From contig CBDFGE010000006.1 of assembly GCA_965247055.1 (NCBI GenBank), forward strand, positions 682,001 to 746,000: DNA of 64,000 nt. Reading direction: 5' to 3'. The position numbers were made by a program, and so were the translations under genes. The first letter of the stretch is position 1, and every line of letters begins with the position of its first letter. Origin of the DNA: CBDFGE01 sp965247055. Lineage in GTDB: Bacteria; Chloroflexota; Dehalococcoidia; Lucifugimonadales; JAGWBF01. Positions 53,298-62,700 of this stretch are shown here, one piece after another. The notes beneath the pieces were generated by a model. That model ran no database searches. It was not told where the DNA came from and saw only the letters and a list, made by a program, of their open reading frames with translations.

Positions 53298-54308
53298 TCA
53301 CGAAGCTCTCCTTCCTCGTCCAACCCCCACGTACCCGTGGTCGCGAAACCAGCTCACCGCCTTTTCGAACGCCCGCTCCACCGGGCTCTGGGGGAGCCCC
53401 AACTCCCTCACAGCTTTCGCACAGCTCACGTACATGGGCTTTCGGGACACCTTGAGCCCCTCCAACGGTATCGTGGGTTCCCTTCCGAGGACCCTTCCTT
53501 CGACAAACTGGTCCACGTAACCTGCACCGATTGCCAGCCAGGTCGGCAGCCTCAACCACGGCGCCTTCTTAGCGGACACCCGCTCGAGAAGCTTGAGTAC
53601 CTGACTCAGGCTCATGTTCATGTTGCCGAGGAGATACCGCTCCCCGGGCCTGCCCTTTTCCAGGGCCAGCACATGCCCCACGGCCACGTCCTCCACGTCC
53701 ACCACATTCATTCCCGTATTGACATAGGCTGGGAGGCGCCCCCGAATAAAGTCCAGCACCAGGCGGCCTGTGGGTGTGGGCTTCACGTCCCACGGTCCCA
53801 CGGGGGCCGTGGGGTTGACCACCACCACTGGAAGACCCTTCTGCACCATGGCTAGCGCCTCCCCCTCCGCCATGTACTTGGAGGCCTTGTAGTGACCCAC
53901 AAGCTCCCTGGCCGAGGGCGTTGTCTCCTCGGTGCCCACGCCTCCTTTGGGTATGCCCACCGTAGAGACCGTGCTAGTATACACGCAACCGGCCACTCCT
54001 GCCCTGAGGGCCTCCTCCAGGACGATCCGGGTCCCAGTTACATTTGTCTCGTACATCAGGCGGGGGTCCGGCGTCCAGAACCGGTACAGGGCCGCGCAGT
54101 GGAACACCGCCCGGCAGCCCTTTACCGCCCTGGCGACCGACTCCCCATCCCTCACGTCTCCTGGGACCATCTCGATGCCCGTGCCTTGTAGCGTTAAGGT
54201 GCTACTCCCCGGCCTCACGAGGGCCACCACTTCGTAGCCCCTGCCGTGAAGCGTGCGGGCAACGTTCCCGCCGATAAACCCTGTGGCTCCAGTGACAAGT
54301 ACCTTCAT
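53298..54308 (-). CDS. hpnA: Hopanoid-associated sugar epimerase HpnA
   Basis: 336-residue extended SDR. MKVLVTGATGFIGGNVARTL at the N-terminus, catalytic Ser/Thr in VYTSTVSTVG, Tyr-x3-Lys in HYKASKYMAEGEAL, and NPTAPVGPWDVKPTPTG, which is characteristic of HpnA. Its exact reaction is not established; it is found in hopanoid clusters. ATG 54308 is chosen since the family starts there; the 130 bp upstream to hpnG holds no gene. Confidence 0.9.
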   Translation of the reverse strand: MKVLVTGATGFIGGNVARTLHGRGYEVVALVRPGSSTLTLQGTGIEMVPGDVRDGESVARAVKGCRAVFHCAALYRFWTPDPRLMYETNVTGTRIVLEEALRAGVAGCVYTSTVSTVGIPKGGVGTEETTPSARELVGHYKASKYMAEGEALAMVQKGLPVVVVNPTAPVGPWDVKPTPTGRLVLDFIRGRLPAYVNTGMNVVDVEDVAVGHVLALEKGRPGERYLLGNMNMSLSQVLKLLERVSAKKAPWLRLPTWLAIGAGYVDQFVEGRVLGREPTIPLEGLKVSRKPMYVSCAKAVRELGLPQSPVERAFEKAVSWFRDHGYVGVGRGRRAS

Positions 54309-54438
54309 CCATAGACATCCTGAGATATCCTGCCGCGTCTGATTGACGGTCCCCTTTCCTGGCAGAGGGCCGCCCCCGGGCAGCGCCTCTTTCTCTCCGA
54401 GACTCCGCCCACCGCGGAGCCTGGGGTGAAAATCAGTC

Positions 54439-55191
54439 CTAGCCATCTCCGGACCGGCTCCCCGCTGTCTTCCTCACACGTAGAAAGGCCGTGCAGAAAG
54501 CGGCCAGATTCGCCCGCGCCAGTTTCGCCTGCCCGGACAACCGAACCACTCCAGGGATACTCCACGGCCGGACAAGCCCGTTGGCCGCGACATGCAAGGC
54601 CTGCATCAGAGGTCTCTTGTCGCCAATCCCCGCCAGATAGGGCGGCAAACCCTGACGGGCCGTATCCAGGACGGCCCGCACGCTGAGGAAAGGTATCCGA
54701 TGTCGGGCAACCTCTGCCCCCACCCAGAAGTCCTCCATGTTGGCCACCCAGGCCGAGGTAGCTTCCGCCAGCCGCTTCTTCTCCCCGGCCTCCGAGACCA
54801 TCCGGTCTACTGTTAGGGAGTCGGCGACGAAGTGGCGTGGCGCCCCGGGACCCCTGATCGCCTCTTGGGCCTGCCTCAGCAGGTAGGAATCGGACGCAAC
54901 GACGCCGTCCCAGCCCGTCGCAAAGAGCCTCGGGCAGAGGACCAGGTCCCCGGTGTCAAGTCCTTCCACCAGGGCTGTGGCGAAACCGAGGGACAATACG
55001 CAGTCCGGCCTCGCGGAGCCGTCCAACATGTCGGCTGTACCCGCCGACGCCTTTTTCGCGCCAACTCCGGTGACACACACCAGAGGGCGCACTTCGCCAG
55101 TGCGCGCTTTACCGGTATCGCTCCCGTTCAGCCAGGCTCGGCCCATGAGAAACGACACCTCTCGCTCCATCGATGCCACTATGGCAATCAC
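54439..55191 (-). CDS. hpnG: Adenosylhopane nucleosidase/phosphorylase HpnG
   Basis: 250 residues of the nucleoside phosphorylase fold: VCVTGVGAKKASAGTADML near 38, LSLGFATALVEGLDTGDLVL near 65, and NMEDFWVGAEVARHRIPFLSV-like segment near 150 with the Met-Glu of the family. It releases adenine from adenosylhopane to give ribosyl/formylhopane, the step after HpnH. 10 bp downstream of hpnH. Confidence 0.85.
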   Translation of the reverse strand: MIAIVASMEREVSFLMGRAWLNGSDTGKARTGEVRPLVCVTGVGAKKASAGTADMLDGSARPDCVLSLGFATALVEGLDTGDLVLCPRLFATGWDGVVASDSYLLRQAQEAIRGPGAPRHFVADSLTVDRMVSEAGEKKRLAEATSAWVANMEDFWVGAEVARHRIPFLSVRAVLDTARQGLPPYLAGIGDKRPLMQALHVAANGLVRPWSIPGVVRLSGQAKLARANLAAFCTAFLRVRKTAGSRSGDG

Positions 55192-55201
55192 ACGCCCCGT
55201 C

Positions 55202-56242
55202 CTAGCTCGCCGTGATCCCGCCCTTACTTATTGCCCCCGCCTTGATCAAGGTGACCCAGTCTCTCGGACTGGAGACAGCCTTGAATATTGTGGCCGACTC
55301 GAAACCGCAGTGCATCATACAGCCGGAGCAGCGAGGGTCCTTTCCCACGCCATACTTTTCCCAAAGGGACTCCTCGAAGAGCTCATCCACACTATCCACG
55401 TGTTCGTCGGCCAGGGGATAGCAAGGTTTCCTCCAGCCCATGACCGTGTAGGTAGGGTTGGACCATGCCGTGCACTGATACTCCCGTTTCCCCCTTAGGA
55501 AATCCAGGTAGATGGGGTTGTTGTACAGCTTCATTCCCTTGGTCTTGCTCTTGTCCAGGATCTCGGTGAAGGCCTGATGTGACTCCTTGCGGGTGAGGAA
55601 CATGTCGTGGTCTGGGGCGTGGGTGTAGTCGAAGCCCGGCGAGACCATACATCCCTCCACCCCCATCTCCGTCATGGTGCGGAACAGGCCGTGGATGTCG
55701 TCCACGTCGCAGCCGCGAAAGATGGTGGTGTTGGTGCAGACCCGGTACCCCTGATCCAGCGCCATCTGGATGGACGTCATGGCCTTCTGGAAGACACCTT
55801 TTCTGGCCACCGCCTCGTCGTGCTTTTCCTCCATGCCATCCATGTGGACCACCCAGGAGAGGTATTTGGAAGGGGGTACCTTCTTCATAACCCGCTCCAG
55901 CAGGATTCCGTTGGTACAGCAGTAGACGAAGTACTTACGCCGGACCAGCTCATTTATTATATGGTCTATCTTGGGGTGTATCGTGGGCTCCCCTCCGGCG
56001 ATGGAGACGATCGGAGCACTGGACCGCTCCACCGCCGAGACAGCCTCCTCGACGGGCATCATCTTGTCCATCACCGCTTTGTACTCGTGGATGCGGCCAC
56101 AGCCCACACAGGCCAGGTTGCACATCTCCAGGGGTTCCAGCATGGTCACCAGCGGGAACCGTTTCCTGCCTCTGAGACGCTTCTTCAACATGTAAAATGC
56201 CAGCCTGATGGAAAGCTCCATAGGCCTCTTGGCTCTCTTCAT
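55202..56242 (-). CDS. hpnH: Adenosyl-hopene transferase HpnH (radical SAM)
   Basis: 346 residues. Radical SAM cluster motif C-x3-C-x2-C in EMCNLACVGCGRI near residue 40; SIAGGEPTIHP near 93 is the SAM-binding Gly-Gly-Glu. A C-terminal Cys set (CSGCMMHCGFE near 305) is typical. It adds the 5'-deoxyadenosyl group to diploptene. Followed closely by hpnG, as in other hopanoid producers. Confidence 0.93.
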   Translation of the reverse strand: MKRAKRPMELSIRLAFYMLKKRLRGRKRFPLVTMLEPLEMCNLACVGCGRIHEYKAVMDKMMPVEEAVSAVERSSAPIVSIAGGEPTIHPKIDHIINELVRRKYFVYCCTNGILLERVMKKVPPSKYLSWVVHMDGMEEKHDEAVARKGVFQKAMTSIQMALDQGYRVCTNTTIFRGCDVDDIHGLFRTMTEMGVEGCMVSPGFDYTHAPDHDMFLTRKESHQAFTEILDKSKTKGMKLYNNPIYLDFLRGKREYQCTAWSNPTYTVMGWRKPCYPLADEHVDSVDELFEESLWEKYGVGKDPRCSGCMMHCGFESATIFKAVSSPRDWVTLIKAGAISKGGITAS

Positions 56243-56312
56243 ACGTTCCTTCGTTCCTTTCCCTGCGGCTCGTAATGTGAATATGGCCGCTCATTTCCGC
56301 TTCCCATGCGCC

Positions 56313-57419
56313 TCAGCGCTGCCGTGTGGTAAGGAACTCGACCAGCTCCTCTATCTCCCGGCGTGCCCAAGCAGCCAGGGGCACGCCTCCTAGCTGTGCC
56401 AGGGCCATCTCCCCCTTCTCTCGGGTCACGGCGTGGGCATACTCAGCCACGTTGAGCTCCTCCAGCACCTCCAAAACCCTCTCGACGTCCTGATCCTCCG
56501 GCTCGTCCTTGCTATACGCCTCCACCAGCGCACGGCGGGCCGAACCCTTTGCCGACTCAAGGGCATAGACCACGGGAAAGGACTTCTTCCTCCTCCGTAT
56601 GTCGTTGCCAACGGCCTTCCCAGTCGTAGCCTCATCTCCCCAGATTCCCAGCACGTCGTCTCGTATCTGGAAGGCCAGGCCCAACAACCCGCCAGCATGA
56701 GCGAACGCCTTTATGTCATCCTCCCGGTCGGAGGCGACCAGGGCTCCCAGCTCCATACCGCACCGGAGCAGGGCGCCCGTCTTATAAGAGACCATCCCGA
56801 GATAGTCCTGGAGAGTTATGTCCAGAGTCCTTTCAAAGGCCAGGTCCATGCACTGTCCAGCGGTCATCTCAAGGTAGCCCTCCGTGATCAGGCACGACGC
56901 CCTGAGCACCTTTTCTTGGGACACCCCCCGGCGCCCGAGATCCAGGGCGGATACGTCGGCAAGGCACCGCATCGCGTTCCCGGCGACGAGGGCCTGAGGC
57001 GGTCCCCACAGGGCCCAAACGGTGGGCTGATGGCGGCGTTCCAGGTCCTGGTCCTGGATATCGTCGTGAATCAGGGAGAAGTTATGGATGAACTCCAGGG
57101 CTGCTGCAGCCGGCAGCGCCGTGGTCCACTGCTCACTCAGGGCGTCGCAGGCGAACAGGCACAGGGTGGGACGGAGCGCTTTACCCTGGGAAACCGGGGC
57201 CGCCCGGATGCCTCCAGACTCATCCGCCCAACCCATGTGATACTGGAGCATATGATAAAGGCCGGCCGGGAGATCGCCCCACCCAAGCCCCCTCTCGGGC
57301 CCAGGTATGGCCGCCCGCAACTCCCCTTCTATGCCCTCCCTGTACCGGGCGAACATGGCGGGAAGCGCTGGCCCCGAAGGGTATCTCGAGCCGATACGAA
57401 TCGTATTGGCGCTGCCCAT
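56313..57419 (-). CDS. Polyprenyl (farnesyl/geranylgeranyl) diphosphate synthase
   Basis: 368 residues. First Asp-rich motif LIHDDIQDQD near 118, second RDDVLGIWGD near 260 in which the fifth position is Gly, not Asp. The two residues before the first motif region (FIHNFSL) are bulky, compatible with C15-C20 products. It would supply the prenyl diphosphate for squalene. First gene of the hopanoid run, under the promoter at 57474-57502. Confidence 0.88.
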   Translation of the reverse strand: MGSANTIRIGSRYPSGPALPAMFARYREGIEGELRAAIPGPERGLGWGDLPAGLYHMLQYHMGWADESGGIRAAPVSQGKALRPTLCLFACDALSEQWTTALPAAAALEFIHNFSLIHDDIQDQDLERRHQPTVWALWGPPQALVAGNAMRCLADVSALDLGRRGVSQEKVLRASCLITEGYLEMTAGQCMDLAFERTLDITLQDYLGMVSYKTGALLRCGMELGALVASDREDDIKAFAHAGGLLGLAFQIRDDVLGIWGDEATTGKAVGNDIRRRKKSFPVVYALESAKGSARRALVEAYSKDEPEDQDVERVLEVLEELNVAEYAHAVTREKGEMALAQLGGVPLAAWARREIEELVEFLTTRQR

Positions 57420-57473
57420 CCTTGCTATCGCCCAGAAAGGCTAACGGTCATACATCGCATCACGATGCTTGCA

Positions 57474-57502
57474 ATCCTAGCAAAAGGGTGTGCCCCTGTC
57501 AA
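57474..57502 (-). promoter_or_regulatory. Promoter for the hopanoid gene cluster
   Basis: Minus strand TTGACA (57497-57502), 17 bp, TAGGAT (57474-57479), 55 bp before the prenyl synthase start. Divergent from the promoter at 57665; the 342-bp spacer 57420-57761 holds no gene. Confidence 0.65.
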
Positions 57503-57664
57503 GACTGTCGGTGCCCAGAATGTCAACGACACACGCTCCGTCCAGAATCTGGGGGGGCGCCGAGATGCACATCTCACGGCCTGATGGGCACCGATCTATA
57601 CCTCTTTCCAGAAGATTGCCCATTCCTCATGATGCTTACCCTGCCGAATGTTCACCCAACACCC

Positions 57665-57694
57665 TTGACTTAGTCCTACTCACGATGATATAGT
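57665..57694 (+). promoter_or_regulatory. Promoter for the secreted protein gene at 57762
   Basis: TTGACT (57665-57670), 18 bp, TATAGT (57689-57694), about 68 bp before the ATG. Confidence 0.55.
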
Positions 57695-57761
57695 GGCTTG
57701 AACTTTCAGAGGCGCATATCGTCAGATGGAAGTCTCTCGTAAAAGTGAAAGGAGAGGCGGA

Positions 57762-59558
57762 ATGAGCAGGATCCTTCTCAACAGGATCCTTCTCAAGAGG
57801 TACGCACCGTTCTACCTTGCGTTACTGGTAACGGGAGTCGTGATGGCGCTTCTGTTCCTGCGCCCGGACTCGGCTCTAGGCTTGACCGTAGAAGTTAGCG
57901 CAGTGAAGAAGTTCCCCGACTTCCCTGCTCCGGCGGGGTTCAAGCTCGGCGATCCGGTGATTATCAACGCCGACGTGGGGCTGCAGGGCGACTTCGAGCC
58001 GATCAAGAAGGTGACACTGACAGTGGCGCAGGACACCGGGGACGCCGGGTTCACAGGGTTCACGGTGAACCTCCCCTTCCCGCAGGCTCCCAACTACGCT
58101 CCCATCGCCTCGGCGGACATTAGTGGGAGCTTGCCCGTAGTGGGCGGGCAGACACAGGGAAAGCTGTTTGTGGACGTAAGGCTGGTGGAGACTACGCCCG
58201 ACCCCTTCGGCTACGGCTACGGTTACCGGGGTAAGCTGGGAGACGGGTTTATCAAGTACACCATTACCTACGTACCGCCCAAAATCCGGGGGACATATAC
58301 GGCCACTTTCCGGCTGTTATTCGTACAGGACTCCCAGGAGACGCTGCTCCACGACCCCGTATCCACCAAGTTCTCCATCCTCGGTCCCTTCGTGGCAGGA
58401 GACCTCGTGGCCTTACCCACGATATATCCTCGCAGCGCCGAGGGGGCCCTCTCCAGGGACATGGTGGTACTGAGGGCCATGGTACCGGCAAGCAAGTTCG
58501 GTAGCGTAGTATCGATCACGGCGGACCCCGGCCTTCTGAACCCGAACAAGGACACCATGGCGTCGGTCAGCAGCTTCCATCCGGCGCTGCTCGAGAAGTG
58601 GGATATCGATACCCGGGCAGACTGGCAGCTGGCGCTCCCGTTCAAGGTCATCCCCCAGCAGGACCCCCTGACCGGTACCTTCTTCGTTTCCCTCAGGGCC
58701 ATCGACACGGCCGGACAGGTGCTCGAGTTGGGCGGCGGCGCGGGCGCCCCGGTCAAGGTCCTGGACAAGCGGCAGACCTTCAACGTGTACCTCATGCCCA
58801 ATTTGAACTTCCTCTCCACGCCTTTGCAGTGCGCCACTGGGGACTGCGCCGCCAATTCTGAGCACAAGATAAGTAATCTCCTCGCTCAGGCCGCTACAAG
58901 AGGCGCGCCTGGGATAGCTACCCTGGCGGACGCAGTGGAGATCATGTGGTACTACTGCCCCGACGGTGGCGCCTGCCCCTCCGGCGGGGCGACCCCCAAG
59001 TTCGTCTCCTACGCCCCGGGCCGGGCACAGCAGGAGTTTACGGCCGTCGGTACGGGCAAGGGCTACATCGTCAAGGCCAAAGACAGTGCGTTCAAGACGC
59101 TCACCTTCCCGGGAGGGACCCAGTTCCCTGTAGACCTTGAGGTGCCGGTGCCCATCAAACTGACCTTCAGCGGTGCTGCTGTGGCACTGCCTCCTCCCTT
59201 TACCCCGGCTGGCCAGGAGGTAAAGGAGATATGGAACCTGGTGGGGTTGCACTCCGAGCGTGACTCCACGGTCGGGAACCTGGTCAATAACGTCGACCTG
59301 GAAGCGGAGCGGCTGTGGATACAGTTGCTGGGCTTCGAGAACTCCCTCGATATCTTGCTGGATGCCAATGGTCTTATGGTGCGCGACCGGGCGACGGGTA
59401 AGCCGGTGGTGACGCTGGTGCAGAACGTGCTGCAAAATCTATCTTTCAACCGAAACCAGTCGATCTCGGCCGGCGATGGCTTCTGGCTCGAGATGTGCGC
59501 GGACGTAGGCAGACCTCAGTGTAACGGAATCATCGGGCCGGTGCTGGAGCCGAGGTAG
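57762..59558 (+). CDS. Secreted or surface-anchored protein of unknown function
   Basis: 598 residues. N-terminal signal/anchor (YAPFYLALLVTGVVMALLFL) after the basic RILLNRILLKR, encoded by a 15-bp tandem repeat (57768-57797). The mature part is beta-rich with Ig-like spacing, a Cys pair (CATGDC) near 365 and another near 395-405, and it ends with a segment (GLHSERDSTVGN, then DGFWLEMC) recalling domains that follow cohesin or dockerin-type modules. No catalytic motif recognised. ATG 57762 has AAAGGAGAGGCGG upstream. It is followed by the giant surface protein on the same strand and the two likely act together outside the cell. Confidence 0.7.
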   Translation: MSRILLNRILLKRYAPFYLALLVTGVVMALLFLRPDSALGLTVEVSAVKKFPDFPAPAGFKLGDPVIINADVGLQGDFEPIKKVTLTVAQDTGDAGFTGFTVNLPFPQAPNYAPIASADISGSLPVVGGQTQGKLFVDVRLVETTPDPFGYGYGYRGKLGDGFIKYTITYVPPKIRGTYTATFRLLFVQDSQETLLHDPVSTKFSILGPFVAGDLVALPTIYPRSAEGALSRDMVVLRAMVPASKFGSVVSITADPGLLNPNKDTMASVSSFHPALLEKWDIDTRADWQLALPFKVIPQQDPLTGTFFVSLRAIDTAGQVLELGGGAGAPVKVLDKRQTFNVYLMPNLNFLSTPLQCATGDCAANSEHKISNLLAQAATRGAPGIATLADAVEIMWYYCPDGGACPSGGATPKFVSYAPGRAQQEFTAVGTGKGYIVKAKDSAFKTLTFPGGTQFPVDLEVPVPIKLTFSGAAVALPPPFTPAGQEVKEIWNLVGLHSERDSTVGNLVNNVDLEAERLWIQLLGFENSLDILLDANGLMVRDRATGKPVVTLVQNVLQNLSFNRNQSISAGDGFWLEMCADVGRPQCNGIIGPVLEPR

Positions 59559-59799
59559 TTTATAGGCCGGTGATGGAGGTGGCAGGTCCGAGGGAGTGTC
59601 CATTACATGAGGAAGGGACATAAGGACGAGCATCTGACTTCAAAGAAGTCGTTAAGAAGAGTTGTACTAACTAAAGGAGAAAGGCCCTCCTTGGGCGACT
59701 TAGGTGGTAGAACCGGGAGCCAGAGGGGGCTTCGGTTTGTAAGTTATTGAAAGCGGATCGGGTAGTCGAGCACCCTGAGGTCGGTGAGCCTTCCGGCGC

Positions 59800-62700
59800 A
59801 TAAAGGCAGTAACTATAATAGGGGGAGGAGTTGCTCTCAGCTCTCTCCTCCTCGCCATCCTGATCCAGGCTGTCCTGGCAGCCGGCGCACCCCCACCGCT
59901 ACCCCATGAATTTGCGGGTAACGTGTCGGTTGGGAACGCACCCGCTGGGGACGGCCTTGAGATCAGGGTAAAGGCCTTTGATGTCCTCCTGCAGCAACTG
60001 GTGCCTCTGGAGCTTACCCCCGCCTCGGTGGACGCCCAGGGCCGCCATCTCACCCAGAACGGCACTTACGGAGACGTGCAGGTCTTCCAGGTGCCGCAGG
60101 ACGACCCGGATACCCCCGCCATCCGTGAAGGCGCGAAACCCCTGGAGCGCCTATCATTTTTCATAGTCCCCGACCCGAGCACCGGCATAGAGATCGAAGC
60201 CCAGATGATCCCGCGAGGCCAGTCGGCCATCCCTCCATCGGAGGGCATTCCCTTTGAACCGGGGTTCACCCTTCTCGACCTGTCCGTTTTCGATCTCACC
60301 CCTCCGGTGCCCCCGGTGCTGGTGGCACCCGTCGATGGAGCGGTGCTGGCCGGCCTGACAGTAGACTTCGAGTGGCAGGTGTCCGTCAGTCCAGACGTCG
60401 CCAGTTACCGGCTCCAGGTCGCCAGCGGCGACGACGTGGACTTCTCCACGCCCATCGTGAACAAGGTGATCCCCGACCCGTCGGCCACCGGCGATCGCAT
60501 CACGTTCACCTCTGCCGGGCAGTTCAGGTGGCGGGTGGGCGCCACCGATGTGGTCGGCAACGAGACCGTTCTGGCGGACCTGGTGGTCCGGACCTTCACC
60601 GTCGTGCCCGTCGTCCAGGTCACCCCTCCCGGCCTTGTCGCGCCACCGAGGTTCACCAACGCCGCGACTCCCCTTTTCCAGTGGACGGCCTCCCAGGGCA
60701 CAGGGATAACCTACAGACTTCAGGTGGTGAGAGCCGGCGACCAGTTCGCCGAGCCCTTCATTATTAATATCGGTGACATACCCCAGACCAGCTTCACGTC
60801 CCCCGTGACCTTGGCCGACGATACCTATAGCTGGCGGGTTATCGCCTCCGACTCCTTTAATAACTCCGCAACTTCACAGACCGGGACATTCTCCGTCGAT
60901 ACGTTACCTCCCACGATCCCCGGCACCCTCCGTGAGGTGACCCCGGATGAGGACGCGTCGGCACGCACCTTCAGTTGGGACCGCTCCCAGGACGACACCC
61001 CACCTCTTCCCGGTACCGCCGCCGACGCGTCGGGCGTCGATTTCTACAGACTGGACATAGCGGGCCCGGAGAACCTGGTCCTCACCGCAGACGACAGCGA
61101 TGTCCTCTGCCCCGCCGGAGTGTGTACCATCACCACCCCCGACTTGATAACGGGGAGCTATGCCATCGAGGTGAACGCGGTAGACCGGGCGACCAATGAA
61201 AGCGCCTTCACCGATCCCCTGACATTCCGGGCAGGGCCGCGGACCGCGCCCCAGGACCTTCAGCAGCTCCAGCCCCTGTTCATAAACGAGCCCGTCTTCC
61301 TGTGGAGACGGCCCTTCCTGCTGCCGGCTCCACAGCTCACCACCGGGGGCATAGTCGACTATGAGGTGGCCATCACCGGAGACCCGGTGCTGGCGCCGGG
61401 CTTCATCATTCCCTTTACGTCCTTCCAGAACACGGACTTGTTCATCGTCAGGTGCTTCGACTCGAACGACGTGCCCATTGGCACGGCTGGCCAGTGCGCC
61501 GGGTTGGCGGGCACCGGCGACAAGATCCAGCTGACTCTACTGGGTCCTGTGCCCGATGGGACCCATCTCATAGCGGTCAGGGCGGTGGACCAGGGTGGTC
61601 TCCGAACGCCGGCATCGTTCATCCAATTTATAGTAAAGAAGATCCTGGACCTCAGCCTGCTGCCAGACGCCGACAAAGAGTTCGTTGGTCCGGGTACCAT
61701 ATTTAACGTGACCATAAAGGTGGACCCCACAGAGGGCGGCCAGGCCACCGGCCAGCCGGTCTCCGCGGTGGACGCCTTCCTGGACTTCGCCCCCAGCGAC
61801 TTCGAGGTCCTCAGCATAGCGTCGGGGACCCGGCTTGAGGAGGTGCTCACGGGGGACTTCGATAACACCAGGGGTACGGTCGACTACAGTGCCGCCACCC
61901 TGGGGGTCCCCGCCAACGTGCCCTTCGTCCTCGCTGTGGTGCGATTCAGGGCGAAGGAGCCCCAGGTCCTCGAGAGGCCCGGTGACATATCCTTTAGCCA
62001 GGCCCACCCCAGGAGGAGCGAGGCCGGCTACAAGGGCGCCCCGCTTTTGGACAGGGCCCTCGACACTGTCGTCACCATCCTGAAGCCGACCGTCGACATC
62101 GTGCTCCAGAACCAGGAGTTCAGCAGCCAGGAGTTCCAGGGCTTCGCCAGAAATCAGACCTTCGATGTGACCGTACGCGCAAGGACTCAGGGCCAGAAGG
62201 TCTCGGCAGTGGACGCGCTGCTGAACTTCGATCCAGAGGCCCTGCAGGTCGTAGGACCCATCCTTCCCGGAGACGGCAGGCTAGAGCAGGTAATCGTAAG
62301 CAGGGTGGATGCGGCAAGAGGCACAATAGAGTTCAGCGCCGTGACCCAGGGGACCCCGGTAACTCAGGACTTCGACGTGGCCGTGGTGAAGTTCCAGGCG
62401 CTGCAAGCGACCAGGGCCCTGAGCGTGGGCTTCCGCAAGGACCACCCCACAGACTCCGACGCGGCGTACCAGGGGGTCTCGGTCTTGCGGGACCTTGTCG
62501 GGTTCCCAGTAGAGCTGGCCCTGGAGCTGAAGCTCACCTCCTTCGATCTTCCCAACCTTGATGCGGAAGTGGTCATCAGGGCGCGTCCCAACGGCAGCAG
62601 GGTGTCGGCGGTGGACGCCTTCCTGGACGTGGACCCGACGGACATCGGGCTTGAGAGTATCGCTCACGGTAGGAGACTGGAACAGGTACTGACCGGGGAC

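Noticed and set aside
59607..59747. A 46-codon ORF between the two secreted protein genes
   Set aside because: Basic, low-information peptide with a weak ribosome site and no recognisable family; not enough to call a gene.
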